DNA of 64,000 bases from Brevibacterium permense (GTDB lineage: Bacteria; Actinomycetota; Actinomycetes; Actinomycetales; Brevibacteriaceae): positions 124,001 through 188,000 of the forward strand of contig NZ_JABSSX010000002.1 in NCBI RefSeq assembly GCF_013280495.1. The letters run 5' to 3'. Of the stretch, positions 8,520-17,825 are shown in pieces. Made by a program: the position numbers and the translations under genes. Under the pieces are notes generated by a model that made no database searches, was not told the DNA's origin, and saw nothing but the letters and a program-made list of their open reading frames with translations. Position 1 is the stretch's first letter, and each line of letters starts with the position of its first letter.

Positions 8520-9430
8520 GGAGTGAAGTGGTCACGAAGAAGATCCGCATCGCCGCTTGGGCCATGCTCATCGCCCAGGCAGGTATCATCCTGACCGGGG
8601 GAATCGTCCGGCTCACCGGCTCTGGGCTCGGCTGTTCGGATTGGCCGAAGTGCACCCCGGATTCGCTCGTGGCCACCAGCGAGATGGGCATCCACGGCGC
8701 CATCGAGTTCGGCAACCGCCTGCTGGCTGTGGCGCTGGCGATCCTCGGCGTGTGCATTGCGCTCATGCTGTGGAGGCACCGGAAGCAGCGCCCGGATCTC
8801 TTCTGGCTCAATATCGGCCTGCTGGCCATCGTGCCCGTCCAGGCCGTCGTCGGCGGAATCACCGTGTGGACGAAGCTCAACCCCTGGGTCGTCGCCGGAC
8901 ACTTCGTGCCCTCGGCCGTCGCTGTCGGGGTCGCCGCCTATTTCGTCCGCCGCACCTATGACACGGGAGTGCGACTGAGGACGAAGGCCCCGGCTCCGCT
9001 GCCGACTCTGGGCTGGATCATCCTCGGTCTCACCGCGATCATCGTCGTCTTCGGCGTGCTCACGACGGGGGCCGGGCCCCATTCGGGTTCGACGATCTCG
9101 ACCCGCAACAACCTCGACAACATCTGGGTCACCCGGCTGCATGCCGCGCCGGTGTGGCTGCTCGTCATCTCCACGATCTCCGCGCTCGTCGTCGCCCGGA
9201 AGAAGGCGCAGACGGCGATGGTCGCCCCGCTGACCGTGCTTCTCGTCGTCGAGGTCGCCCAGGGAATCATCGGCTACGTCCAGTACTTCCTCGGTGTTCC
9301 CGAACTGCTCGTGGCCCTACACATGGTCGGCCTGTCGGCTACGATTGCGGCAAGCGTTGCCGTCCTCGACAGCGCATATCCGAGGAGCACCGATGTCCAT
9401 ACCGATCGTTCCGTGTCTGTGGTTTCCTGA
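8516..9430 (+). CDS. ctaA: CtaA heme A synthase (COX15 family)
   Basis: A 304-residue membrane enzyme with eight predicted helices that oxidises heme O to heme A for aa3-type cytochrome oxidase. The N-terminal signature GGIVRLTGSGLGC-x-DWP-x-C (28-46) and the EFGNR motif (64-68, after H60) are diagnostic; further histidines lie in GHFVPSA, TRLHAAPVW and VALHMVG, the heme ligand positions. The ATG at 8516 overlaps the permease stop by 4 nt; a GTG at 8528 with AGGAG just before it is an alternative start. Its substrate comes from CtaB, encoded at 9988-10974. Confidence 0.93.
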   Translation: MRSEVVTKKIRIAAWAMLIAQAGIILTGGIVRLTGSGLGCSDWPKCTPDSLVATSEMGIHGAIEFGNRLLAVALAILGVCIALMLWRHRKQRPDLFWLNIGLLAIVPVQAVVGGITVWTKLNPWVVAGHFVPSAVAVGVAAYFVRRTYDTGVRLRTKAPAPLPTLGWIILGLTAIIVVFGVLTTGAGPHSGSTISTRNNLDNIWVTRLHAAPVWLLVISTISALVVARKKAQTAMVAPLTVLLVVEVAQGIIGYVQYFLGVPELLVALHMVGLSATIAASVAVLDSAYPRSTDVHTDRSVSVVS

Positions 9431-9857
9431 CTGCGCCGAGGAGGCCATGGAGTTCTACTGCTCCGTCTTCCCCGATTCGCGAGTCCTGTCCATCGAACGC
9501 TATCCCGACGAATCCCTCGACGAACACTTCAAGGGGATGAGCGGGAAGGTCCTGACCGGCCGGTTCGTCCTCGACGGCACAGAGTTCATCTGCCTCGACG
9601 GCGGACCGGTGTTCACATTCAACGAGGCGATCTCGCTGACCGTCGAATGCGCGGACCAGGCCGAGATCGACCGCTATTGGTCGAATCTGTCGGCTTCACC
9701 CGAGCACGAACAGTGCGGTTGGCTCAAGGACCGCTTCGGAGTCAGCTGGCAGATCGTTCCCGCGAATCTCGGCGAGCTGATGACCGGTCCGGCACAGACT
9801 CGGGCGCTCATGAGAATGAAGAAGATCGTCATCGACGACCTCGTCAACGCCGCCTGA
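9393..9857 (+). CDS. VOC-family protein (PhnB/glyoxalase-like)
   Basis: A 154-residue protein with the VOC fold of the PhnB subgroup. Family marks are PCLWFPDCAEEAMEFYCSVF at the N terminus, the EFICLDGGP strand, and WLKDRFGVSWQIVP near the C terminus. The ATG at 9393 has GAGGAG upstream and overlaps the last 38 nt of ctaA in another frame, so it may be cotranscribed and coupled with ctaA. No metal-binding or catalytic role can be assigned, and members of this family have diverse or unknown functions. The longer frame upstream is inside ctaA and is not used. Confidence 0.85.
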   Translation: MSIPIVPCLWFPDCAEEAMEFYCSVFPDSRVLSIERYPDESLDEHFKGMSGKVLTGRFVLDGTEFICLDGGPVFTFNEAISLTVECADQAEIDRYWSNLSASPEHEQCGWLKDRFGVSWQIVPANLGELMTGPAQTRALMRMKKIVIDDLVNAA

Positions 9858-9899
9858 GAATTTGCGTTCCCACCCGAAGCGCAAGGCACAGACGCACAA

Positions 9900-9961
9900 C
9901 GGCCCAGTTTGAGTTGGATAGCACTGTTTCAAATCTGTGCTATCCAACTCAAACTGGGCCG
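9900..9961. repeat. Perfect 25-bp inverted repeat between convergent genes
   Basis: The left arm 9900-9924 and the right arm 9937-9961 are exact reverse complements, with a 12-nt loop (9925-9936). The arms are only about half G+C. The element lies between the VOC gene and ctaB, which converge. There is no T-run after either arm. It could act as a bidirectional terminator, but the length and perfection are unusual for one, and a dispersed repeat or small MITE is possible. Confidence 0.8.
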
Positions 9962-9987
9962 AATGGATCAGCGGGTTCTTCGGCGAG

Positions 9988-10974
9988 TCACCAGATACCG
10001 GGGAACAGGGTGGGCACGAACGGGTCGATGGCCACCGCCAGGAAGAGCAGCGACAGGTAGGTGATCGAACCGTGGAAGACCTTCATCGCCTTGAGCGAGG
10101 TGCCGTCCTTACCCTGCTTGGCACGGGAGACCAGCGAGTAGCACGACGACAGGAACCAGACTCCGGCGCCGACGGCCACGATCGTGTAGACAGGACCCAT
10201 CGGAGCGACGGGAATCAGCGCGAGTGAGCAGGCGATCATCGCCCAGGTGTAGAGGATCATCTGACGGCCGACGGATGTCGGCGGAACCTTCGACGGCAGC
10301 ATGGGCACGTCGGCGGCGTCGTAGTCGGCCTTGTACTTGATCGCCAGCGGCCAGTAGTGCGGCGGGGTCCAGAAGAAGACGACGAGGAAGAGCAGCACGG
10401 GCTCCCACGCGATTCCTCCGGTCACGGCCGACCAGCCGATGAGCACAGGCATGCAGCCTGCAGCGCCGCCCCAGACGATGTTCTGTGAGGTGCGGCGCTT
10501 GAGGACGAGGGTGTAGAAGACTGCGTAGAGCAGAATCGCCGAGGCGGTGAGTCCCGCCGTGACCCAGTTCGTGAATCCGCCGAGCCAGAAGATCGAACCG
10601 ATGCCGAGCACGAAAGCGAAGATGAGTGCAGAACGGGGGCTGATCTCACCGGTGACGAGGGGACGGCCCTTCGTCCGTTCCATCTTCGCATCGATGTCAC
10701 GGTCGACGTAGCAGTTGAAGACCGAGGCCGATGCCGCAGCGGCGGCTCCGCCGATGAGGGTGTTGATGACCAGCCAGATGTTCGGCAGTCCCTGAGCGGC
10801 CAGGAACATCACGGGCGCGGTCGTGACGAGGAGCAGCTCGATGACCCGCGGCTTGGTCAGCGCGATATAGGCGCTGATGATCGAACGCGGTCGGGTAGCG
10901 AGACTCTGCTCGTCGATGGCCCTCTGCAGAGGTCGTTCACTCTGCTCTTCCCGGTTCTGACGAAGTTTGCTCAC
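9988..10974 (-). CDS. ctaB: CtaB protoheme IX farnesyltransferase (heme O synthase)
   Basis: A 328-residue UbiA-superfamily membrane prenyltransferase that adds a farnesyl group to heme B to give heme O, the substrate of CtaA. The first Asp-rich motif is NCYVDRDID (87-95) and the second is around 213-226 (YKADYDAADVP). The family start ALTKPRVIELLLVTT is at 39-52, and about nine helices are visible. The GTG at 10974 has no ribosome binding site and lies 7 nt after a TAGAAT box, so it is probably leaderless. It is back to back with tkt, as in other actinobacteria. Confidence 0.95.
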   Translation of the reverse strand: MSKLRQNREEQSERPLQRAIDEQSLATRPRSIISAYIALTKPRVIELLLVTTAPVMFLAAQGLPNIWLVINTLIGGAAAAASASVFNCYVDRDIDAKMERTKGRPLVTGEISPRSALIFAFVLGIGSIFWLGGFTNWVTAGLTASAILLYAVFYTLVLKRRTSQNIVWGGAAGCMPVLIGWSAVTGGIAWEPVLLFLVVFFWTPPHYWPLAIKYKADYDAADVPMLPSKVPPTSVGRQMILYTWAMIACSLALIPVAPMGPVYTIVAVGAGVWFLSSCYSLVSRAKQGKDGTSLKAMKVFHGSITYLSLLFLAVAIDPFVPTLFPGIW

Positions 10975-10981
10975 GCCCTAG

Positions 10982-11010
10982 ATTCTACCTGTTGTCGAAG
11001 TTTTTGCCAG
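10982..11010 (-). promoter_or_regulatory. ctaB promoter (leaderless)
   Basis: On the minus strand CTGGCA (11010-11005), a 17-nt spacer and TAGAAT (10987-10982) precede the GTG start at 10974 by 7 nt. The box lies at the very end of the upstream membrane-protein gene. Confidence 0.55.
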
Positions 11011-11542
11011 TCGCACGCAGGCGAGTCGAGTCACTGACGATGCGGACGAGGAACGCCACCGCCGCACACACCGGAGCAAGCACGACGACCTGCGCGATGA
11101 GCACTGAGATGAAGCTCAGCGAAGCGGACTGCGGATCCGTGCGGAGGAGATTCGCATCGACGCACAGTCCGATGATTCCGGCGATGACGGAATAGACGAG
11201 CGCGGTCGTCCACACCAGCCCGCCGCGCCGCGCCTTGAGCATCACGGCCAGCGTTGCCGCGAAGGGGGTGAGCAGAAGGAGTGTGCCCAACGTCCACAGG
11301 CCGAGCTCCCCGATGTCGACGTTGCCGCGCAGCGGCTGGGCGATCGCCGACGACACGGCGACGGTCGCCACGGCGAAGATCACCGGGCACGCCGTGCCGA
11401 TCCGGGAGATCAGCCGACGCAGCCCCCTCGTCTGTTCGGCCACCTCGGCGAGGTCGGGGCGCCTGCCCGTCAGCCGATCGGATCGCTGGTCTCCGCAGTC
11501 TGCGACGGCGGCATCGATCACGGGATCAGCACCTTTGCTCAC
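10985..11542 (-). CDS. Unknown four-helix membrane protein upstream of ctaB
   Basis: A 185-residue protein that I do not recognise. A charged N-terminal segment of about 45 residues is followed by four hydrophobic segments at about 49-70, 78-101, 110-128 and 142-167, and a basic C-terminal tail. It starts with GTG at 11542 after an AGAGAGGTG ribosome binding site. The stop is 10 nt before ctaB, and the last codons contain the probable ctaB promoter. Position suggests a link to respiration or heme A supply, but nothing in the sequence proves it. Confidence 0.7.
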   Translation of the reverse strand: MSKGADPVIDAAVADCGDQRSDRLTGRRPDLAEVAEQTRGLRRLISRIGTACPVIFAVATVAVSSAIAQPLRGNVDIGELGLWTLGTLLLLTPFAATLAVMLKARRGGLVWTTALVYSVIAGIIGLCVDANLLRTDPQSASLSFISVLIAQVVVLAPVCAAVAFLVRIVSDSTRLRATGKNFDNR

Positions 11543-11768
11543 CCTGTCACCTCTCTCAGTCAGTACCAGTCGCTCTTCAGTCTCTTCGGCGCACCGCAGT
11601 TGTTGAATGTCGAATCACAGCTGTGCGCGAGACCACACTTTACCCGTCGGTAGCCTAAATGTCTCGCTCCCCGTCGGCACGGCAGACGAACAGGGGCGGC
11701 GCTTCAGGCATCCGACGGGTAGAGTTTGACTGCACGCTCTTCAGACGAACGAAGGATCGCTCGACGAC

Positions 11769-13850
11769 ATGACAACTCTGTCCTGGACTGAACTCGATAA
11801 TCGCGCAGTCGACACCGCCCGCCTCCTCGCCGCGGATGCGGTGCAGAAGACAGGGAACGGGCACCCGGGCACCGCAATGAGCCTGGCTCCCATTGCCCAC
11901 TACCTGTACCAGCACGGACTCACTCACGACCCGGCCGACCCGACTTGGGTCGGCCGAGATCGTTTCGTCCTCTCCTGCGGTCACAGTTCGCTCACCCAGT
12001 ACGTCCAGCTCTACCTGGCAGGGTTCGGGCTCGAGCTCGACGACCTCAAGGCGCTGCGCACATGGGGTTCGCTCACCCCGGGGCACCCGGAAGTCGGCCA
12101 CACCGCCGGCGTCGAGATCACCACGGGGCCCCTGGGCTCCGGGCTGGCCTCGGCCGTGGGCATGGCCATGGCCGCTCGCCGCGAACGCGGACTCTTCGAC
12201 CCCGAGGCGGCTCCCGGCGCCTCACCGTTCGACCACAACATCGTCGTGCTCGCCTCCGACGGCGACCTCGAAGAGGGAGTGTCCGGTGAGGCGTCATCGC
12301 TGGCCGGGACACAGGAGCTGTCGAACCTGCTGGTGATCTGGGACGACAACAAGATCTCCATCGAAGACGACACCGCGATCGCCTTCGGGGAGGACACGGC
12401 CGCCCGGTACGCCGCCTACGGCTGGCACGTCCAGCACGTCGACTTCACCGCCGGTGGTGACTACCACGAGGACATCGAAGCCTTCCACGCCGCCGTCGAG
12501 GCCGCTCGCGCGGATTCCCGCCCCTCGTTCATCCGCCTGTCCACGATCATCGCCTGGCCCGCCCCGAACGCGCAGAACACCGGCGGGTCCCACGGTGCGG
12601 CCCTCGGCGAGGACGAGATCCGTGCGACCAAGGAGGTCCTCGGCTTCGACCCGGAGTCGACCTTCGCCGTCGACGACGAGGTTCTCGCACACACTCGTCA
12701 GGCCCTGGACCGCGGTCGTGCCGCCCATCTCGAATGGGACAAGTCCTTCGCCGAATGGCGCACCGCCAACCCGGACAACGCCGCCCTCTTCGACCGTCTG
12801 TCCACGCGCGAACTGCCCGCCGGGCTCGATGCGGCCGTCCCGGTCTTCGAAGCCAGCGAGAAGGGCATCGCCACTCGCGCGGCCTCCGGTCAGGTGCTCA
12901 ATGCGATCGCCGAGACCATGCCCGAACTCTGGGGCGGTTCCGCCGACCTCGCGGGCTCGAACAACACGCTGATCAAGGGTGAGCCGAGCTTCCTGCCCGC
13001 TCACCGCTCCACGGGTGCATTCTCCGGCCATGAGTACGGACGCAATATCCACTTCGGCGTCCGCGAGTTCTCCGCCGGACTCATCGGCAACGGCATCGCC
13101 CTGCACGGCGGAACCCGCCCGTACAACGGCACGTTCCTCGTCTTCAGCGACTACCAGCGTCCGGCCGTACGCCTGGCAGCCCTCCAGCAGCTGCCGAACC
13201 TGTTCGTGTGGACACACGATTCGATCGGCCTCGGCGAAGACGGACCGACCCACCAGCCGATCGAGCACCTCTCCGCGCTGCGGGCGATCCCCGGCCTCGA
13301 CCTCGTCCGACCGGCCGATGCGAACGAGACCGCGGTCGCGTGGCGGAAGATCCTCGAACGCACCGACGGTCCCAGCGGACTCGTGCTCACCCGACAGGCC
13401 GTGCCGGTCCTCGACCGTGAGAAGTACGCTCCCGCCTCCGAGGCCGCACGCGGCGGCTATGTGCTCACCGATACCGGTGACCAGCCCGAGGTGGCCATCA
13501 TCGCCAGCGGTTCCGAGGTCGCCATCGCCGTCGAGGCCGCCGAGGCGCTGCAGGCATCGGGCACAGCCGCTCGCGTCATCTCCATGCCGTGCCAGGAATG
13601 GTTCGACGCTCAGCCGGAGGACTACCGGGCCACCGTGCTGCCGCGTTCACTCAAGGCACGGGTGAGCATCGAAGCCGCCTCGGCGATGAGCTGGCACAAG
13701 TACCTCGGCGATGCCGGTCGTGCCGTGTCCATCGAACACTTCGGCGCATCCGCGGACTACCAGACCCTGTACGAGAAGTTCGGCATCACGGCCTCGGCCG
13801 TCGTCGACGCAGCCAAGGAATCCATCAACGCAGCAAAGGCAGAAGCATGA
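11769..13850 (+). CDS. tkt: Transketolase
   Basis: A 693-residue thiamine-diphosphate enzyme of the non-oxidative pentose phosphate pathway, which moves two-carbon ketol units between sugar phosphates. The N-terminal TPP domain has GNGHPG (29-34) and the TPP/metal motif from SDGDLEEG (163-170) to DDN (192-194). The pyrimidine-binding domain starts around 350, with the conserved EFSAGLIGNGIALHGG region. The gene overlaps tal by 4 nt, and tal overlaps pgi by 4 nt, so the three form one coupled operon. It diverges from the ctaB transcript. Confidence 0.97.
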   Translation: MTTLSWTELDNRAVDTARLLAADAVQKTGNGHPGTAMSLAPIAHYLYQHGLTHDPADPTWVGRDRFVLSCGHSSLTQYVQLYLAGFGLELDDLKALRTWGSLTPGHPEVGHTAGVEITTGPLGSGLASAVGMAMAARRERGLFDPEAAPGASPFDHNIVVLASDGDLEEGVSGEASSLAGTQELSNLLVIWDDNKISIEDDTAIAFGEDTAARYAAYGWHVQHVDFTAGGDYHEDIEAFHAAVEAARADSRPSFIRLSTIIAWPAPNAQNTGGSHGAALGEDEIRATKEVLGFDPESTFAVDDEVLAHTRQALDRGRAAHLEWDKSFAEWRTANPDNAALFDRLSTRELPAGLDAAVPVFEASEKGIATRAASGQVLNAIAETMPELWGGSADLAGSNNTLIKGEPSFLPAHRSTGAFSGHEYGRNIHFGVREFSAGLIGNGIALHGGTRPYNGTFLVFSDYQRPAVRLAALQQLPNLFVWTHDSIGLGEDGPTHQPIEHLSALRAIPGLDLVRPADANETAVAWRKILERTDGPSGLVLTRQAVPVLDREKYAPASEAARGGYVLTDTGDQPEVAIIASGSEVAIAVEAAEALQASGTAARVISMPCQEWFDAQPEDYRATVLPRSLKARVSIEAASAMSWHKYLGDAGRAVSIEHFGASADYQTLYEKFGITASAVVDAAKESINAAKAEA

Positions 13851-14950
13851 GTGAACGTCTCCAGCAGCTCAGCGCGGCAGGAGTCTCGATCTGGCTCGAC
13901 GACCTCTCCCGCACCCGACTCGAATCCGGGGATCTCGCCCGCCTCATCGAGCAATCCTCCGTCACGGGTGTGACGACGAATCCGACGATCTTCGCGAACG
14001 CGATCTCCAGTTCCGACGACTACGACTCTGCGGTCGCCGAACTCGGTGCCTCCGGTGCCGATGTCGATGAGGCCATCGAGGCGCTGACCACAGCGGATGT
14101 CGCCGAGGCGGCCCGCCTGTTCCGTCCGGTCTTCGAGTCCACGGACGGTGAGGACGGTCGCGTTTCGATCGAGGTCGCTCCCCCGCTGGCCCATGATACG
14201 CAAGCGACCGTCGCCTCGGCGAAGGCCCTGTGGGAACGCGTCAGCGAACCGAATGCGATGATCAAGATCCCCGCCACCGAGGAGGGACTCCGCGCGATCT
14301 CCGAAACGATCGCGGCCGGAATCAGCGTCAACGTCACGCTCGTGTTCTCCCTGACCCGCTACCGTCACGTCGTCGAAGCCTTCCTCCAGGGACTGGAGAA
14401 GGCCCGCGCCGCCGGTCATGACCTCTCGACGATCCGGTCGGTGGCCTCGGTGTTCGTCTCCCGGGTGGACTCGGAGATCGATTCCCGACTCGACTCCATC
14501 GACGACCCGAAGGCCGCCGAACTCAAGGGCAAGGCGGGCATCGCGAACTGCGTGCTCGCCCATGAGATCCATTCGCAGCTGTTCACCTCCGAACGCTTCC
14601 GAGTCCTCGAACTCGCCGGGGCCCGTCCGCAGCGTCTGCTGTGGGCTTCGACCGGAGTGAAGAATCCCGACTATGCCGACACGATGTACGTGACCGGGCT
14701 CGTCGCACCGAACACCGTGAACACGATGCCCGAACCCACCCTGGAGGCGTTCGCCGACCACGGTGAGGTCACCGGCCAGATCACCTCCGAGCACTACCGT
14801 GCCGCCGACGAGGTCTTCGACGCTCTGGCACGACTGGGCATCGACTACGCCGAGGTCATGACTGTCCTCGAAGAGCAGGGGCTGGAGAAGTTCGACATCA
14901 GTTGGACCGAACTCCAGGAAACGATCCGTACGGCTCTGGACCGCTCATGA
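13847..14950 (+). CDS. tal: Transaldolase
   Basis: A 367-residue transaldolase of the long type found in actinobacteria and cyanobacteria, which moves a dihydroxyacetone unit from sedoheptulose 7-phosphate to glyceraldehyde 3-phosphate. The Schiff-base lysine is K140 in NAMIKIPAT. The first signature GVTTNPTIFANAI is at 41-53. The start is the ATG in the ATGA overlap with tkt. It sits between tkt and pgi, so all three act on fructose 6-phosphate. Confidence 0.96.
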   Translation: MSERLQQLSAAGVSIWLDDLSRTRLESGDLARLIEQSSVTGVTTNPTIFANAISSSDDYDSAVAELGASGADVDEAIEALTTADVAEAARLFRPVFESTDGEDGRVSIEVAPPLAHDTQATVASAKALWERVSEPNAMIKIPATEEGLRAISETIAAGISVNVTLVFSLTRYRHVVEAFLQGLEKARAAGHDLSTIRSVASVFVSRVDSEIDSRLDSIDDPKAAELKGKAGIANCVLAHEIHSQLFTSERFRVLELAGARPQRLLWASTGVKNPDYADTMYVTGLVAPNTVNTMPEPTLEAFADHGEVTGQITSEHYRAADEVFDALARLGIDYAEVMTVLEEQGLEKFDISWTELQETIRTALDRS

Positions 14951-16578
14951 AGCTCTCACTCTCTGTTCCCGTAGATGAGGAGTTCGAGGCAGAGGCCGCG
15001 CGTCTCATCGACGCCGGCCTGGCTTCCCGGCTGAGCGCCAAGGATGCGGACCTGTTCGACGGGGCCGCCGACGCCGCGGACCGGATGGGCTGGGTGGATC
15101 TTCCGCAGAACGCCGCAGATCTGCTCGATGAGATCGAATCCCTGCGGGTGCGTCTGCAGGAGCAGGGTCTGCGCACGATCAGCTTGGCCGGAATGGGCGG
15201 ATCATCGCTCGCTCCCGAGGTGATGGCTCAGACGGCCGGTGTCCGACTCGAGATCATCGACTCGACGGATCCCAATCAGGTCGCCGAGGCGATCGGCACC
15301 GATCTCGACCACACGGTCCTCATCGTCGCGTCGAAGTCCGGAACCACGGTGGAGACGGATTCGATCCGCCGCAGCTTCGCCGCGGCCTTCGAGTCGATCG
15401 GTGTCGATCCGGCGTCCAGGATGATCGCGATCACCGATCCGGGAACCGAACTCGAGGCGCTGGCCGCCGATCAGGGCTTCCTTGCGACCTTCCTCGTCGA
15501 CCCCACGGTCGGCGGACGCTTCAGCGCTCTCTCGGCCTTCGGACTCGTCCCCGCGGGTCTGGCCGGTGCCGATGTGCGCGGAATCGTCGCCGAGGCCGCC
15601 GCTGCCGACGCCGACCTGTCTGCCGACCGTCCGGACAATCCTGCGCTGCGGTTCGGCGCTTGGCTGAGCATCGCTCACGCCCGGACGACGGAGAAGCTCG
15701 TCCTCGCCGAGACCGCTGAGCAGCTGAACGGGCTCGGGGCCTGGGTCGAGCAGCTCGTCGCCGAATCCCTCGGCAAGGACGGTCAGGGCATCCTTCCCGT
15801 CGTCGTCGACTCCCCCGCCGACATCGGGTTCTCCGATGCACGTGCAGACGCGCTCCTGTGCCTGCTCGGGCCGGCAGCCGATGATTCAGGGCTGGGTGCG
15901 CCGTCCGGATTCGAAGCGACGATCACGGGTGGATTGGGCGAGCTGCTCCTGTTCTGGGAATACGCCACGGCGATTGCCGGATACAGCATCGGGGTCAATC
16001 CCTTCGACCAGCCTGATGTGGAGGCGGCGAAGGCACAGGCCAGGCATCTGCTCGACGGACCGGACTCCGGTTCGACGGAGCAGCCGCGGTTCCGTGAGGG
16101 TGACATCGACGTTCTCGAGGTCGTCGATGAGGCCACGGATCTCATCGGAGCCCTTGAGGAGCTGTTCTCGCAGGTCGACGAGTACGGTTATGTCGGCATT
16201 CAGGCCTACCTCGATCGGATCGCCGATGCCGAGGCTGCGGATCTGCGTCCGCTCGTGTCCACACATGCCGGAGTGCAGACGACCTTCGGCTTCGGCCCCC
16301 GCTACCTGCATTCGACCGGTCAGTACCACAAGGGCGGTCATCCCAACGGAGTGTTCCTCCAGATCACCGGTGAGGCTCGCACGGACCTGCTGGTGCCGGG
16401 ACGCGGCTTCGGCTTCGCTCAGCTGCAGCGCGCCCAGGCCGCCGGCGATGCGGCGGTCCTGAGCGAAAAGGGCCGGCCCGTGCTGCGTCTGCATCTGCTT
16501 GATCGTGCTCGTGGGCTCCAACAGCTGCGGGAGGCGATCGGGTCGATCAGCCCGCGCCACCACTTCGGCCACGACTGA
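14947..16578 (+). CDS. pgi: Glucose-6-phosphate isomerase
   Basis: A 543-residue phosphoglucose isomerase, which interconverts glucose 6-phosphate and fructose 6-phosphate. SIS-type sugar-phosphate-binding segments are visible at LAGMGGSSLAPEV (about 95-107) and IVASKSGTTVETDS (about 126-139), and the C-terminal active-site region is TFGFGPRYLHSTGQYHKGG (about 452-470). The start is the ATG overlapping tal by 4 nt. This is the actinobacterial pgi variant that in some species is fused to transaldolase. A strong terminator follows at 16631. Confidence 0.92.
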   Translation: MKLSLSVPVDEEFEAEAARLIDAGLASRLSAKDADLFDGAADAADRMGWVDLPQNAADLLDEIESLRVRLQEQGLRTISLAGMGGSSLAPEVMAQTAGVRLEIIDSTDPNQVAEAIGTDLDHTVLIVASKSGTTVETDSIRRSFAAAFESIGVDPASRMIAITDPGTELEALAADQGFLATFLVDPTVGGRFSALSAFGLVPAGLAGADVRGIVAEAAAADADLSADRPDNPALRFGAWLSIAHARTTEKLVLAETAEQLNGLGAWVEQLVAESLGKDGQGILPVVVDSPADIGFSDARADALLCLLGPAADDSGLGAPSGFEATITGGLGELLLFWEYATAIAGYSIGVNPFDQPDVEAAKAQARHLLDGPDSGSTEQPRFREGDIDVLEVVDEATDLIGALEELFSQVDEYGYVGIQAYLDRIADAEAADLRPLVSTHAGVQTTFGFGPRYLHSTGQYHKGGHPNGVFLQITGEARTDLLVPGRGFGFAQLQRAQAAGDAAVLSEKGRPVLRLHLLDRARGLQQLREAIGSISPRHHFGHD

Positions 16579-16630
16579 TCTGCCTGAAACGGCACTGATC
16601 CGCCGGAACGACGGACAGAGCACGAACAGA

Positions 16631-16663
16631 GAAGGACCCCGACCGATTCGGTCGGGGTCCTTC
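16631..16663. terminator. Bidirectional terminator between pgi and secG
   Basis: A perfect 14-bp stem pairs 16631-16644 with 16650-16663 around a 5-nt loop. The right arm ends in CCTTC and is followed by TCATTC. It lies between the convergent pgi and secG genes and can serve both. Confidence 0.85.
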
Positions 16664-16724
16664 TCATTCGACCGGGACCTGGCCTCGGTGTCTCACGGTC
16701 TCGGCATCAGCGGGCCACGATGGC

Positions 16725-16970
16725 TCAGGAGTTGAACCGGGTGAGGACGCCCAGCAGGATGATGCAGGCCGCCCAGATGATCGCCATGAGCGTCGTGAAC
16801 CGGTTGAGGTTGCGCTCCGCGACGCCCGAGGATCCCAGCGACGAGGACATTCCGCCGCCGAACATGTCGGACATGCCACCGCCCTTGCCCTTGTGCATGA
16901 GGATCAGCAGGGTGAGGAAGATGCTCGTGAGCACGAGCAGCGCGATGAGAATGATGTTGAGGATTTCCAC
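16725..16970 (-). CDS. secG: SecG, preprotein translocase subunit
   Basis: An 81-residue membrane protein of the SecYEG channel. Two hydrophobic helices (about 4-25 and 60-78) flank a glycine-rich loop with HKGKGGGMSDMFGGG, the SecG signature. It is the last gene of the whiA-gap-pgk-tpiA unit, 55 nt after tpiA. Actinobacteria keep secG in this place. Confidence 0.95.
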   Translation of the reverse strand: MEILNIILIALLVLTSIFLTLLILMHKGKGGGMSDMFGGGMSSSLGSSGVAERNLNRFTTLMAIIWAACIILLGVLTRFNS

Positions 16971-17025
16971 GTCGGATTCAACCTATGTTTCGTCGAGTGT
17001 GTCGTCGAATGATGCGTCTGTCAGT

Positions 17026-17811
17026 CTACTTCGCGACCGCGGCCTTGCACAAAGCGGCGAAGTCCGGACCGCTGAGGCTCGCACCTCCGACCAATGCGCC
17101 GTCGACGTCCGCGGAGGCGACGATCTCGGCGACATTGTCGGCCTTGACCGACCCGCCGTAGAGAATGCGGGTGGTCTGGGCAAGAGCATCGCCGTACTTC
17201 TCACCGATGCGTGCGCGGATCGCCGACGCCATCTCGGCGGCATCGGCGGCCGTGGCTGTCTCTCCGGTGCCGATCGCCCAGACGGGTTCGTAGGCGATGA
17301 CGAGTCCGGAGAGGTCGCCTGCGTCGAAACCGGCCAGCGACTCCTCAAGCTGACCGAGGGTGAACTCGACGTGGCTCTTCTCCTGCCGCTGCTCCAGCGA
17401 CTCCCCCACGCAGAGGATCGGAGTGAGTTCAGCCGAAAGTGCGGCCTTGATCTTCGCGGCCGCGACCTCGTTGGTCTCATGGTGGTCGGCACGGCGTTCG
17501 CTGTGGCCGATGACCACGTAGCTGCAGCCGAGGCGGGAGAGGAACGATGCGGCGATCTCTCCGGTATGCGCTCCGGGAGCGTGCTGGGAGACGTCCTGGG
17601 CACCGTACTTCAGCCACAGCTTGTCGCCCTGGACGAGTGTCTGCACCGAACGGATGTCGGTGAACGGCGGAATGACGACGACTTCGCAGTCGCTGTCGTC
17701 GAGTTTGGCGTCCTCGAGTGCCCAGGCGAGCTTCTGGACAGTGGAGATCGCCTCCAGATGATCGTGGTTCATCTTCCAGTTGCCTGCCAGCAGCAGGGTG
17801 CGGTCGCTCAT
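17026..17811 (-). CDS. tpiA: Triosephosphate isomerase
   Basis: A 261-residue TIM-barrel enzyme that interconverts dihydroxyacetone phosphate and glyceraldehyde 3-phosphate. Active-site residues are K13 (AGNWKMN), H103 (VIGHSERR) and E175 ([11 protein letters not shown]). I chose the ATG at 17811 because AGGAAG precedes it at a good distance and because it gives the usual actinobacterial length. An ATG at 17829, which overlaps the pgk stop by 4 nt, would add six residues. Confidence 0.95.
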   Translation of the reverse strand: MSDRTLLLAGNWKMNHDHLEAISTVQKLAWALEDAKLDDSDCEVVVIPPFTDIRSVQTLVQGDKLWLKYGAQDVSQHAPGAHTGEIAASFLSRLGCSYVVIGHSERRADHHETNEVAAAKIKAALSAELTPILCVGESLEQRQEKSHVEFTLGQLEESLAGFDAGDLSGLVIAYEPVWAIGTGETATAADAAEMASAIRARIGEKYGDALAQTTRILYGGSVKADNVAEIVASADVDGALVGGASLSGPDFAALCKAAVAK

Positions 17812-17825
17812 GGTGTCTGTCTTCC

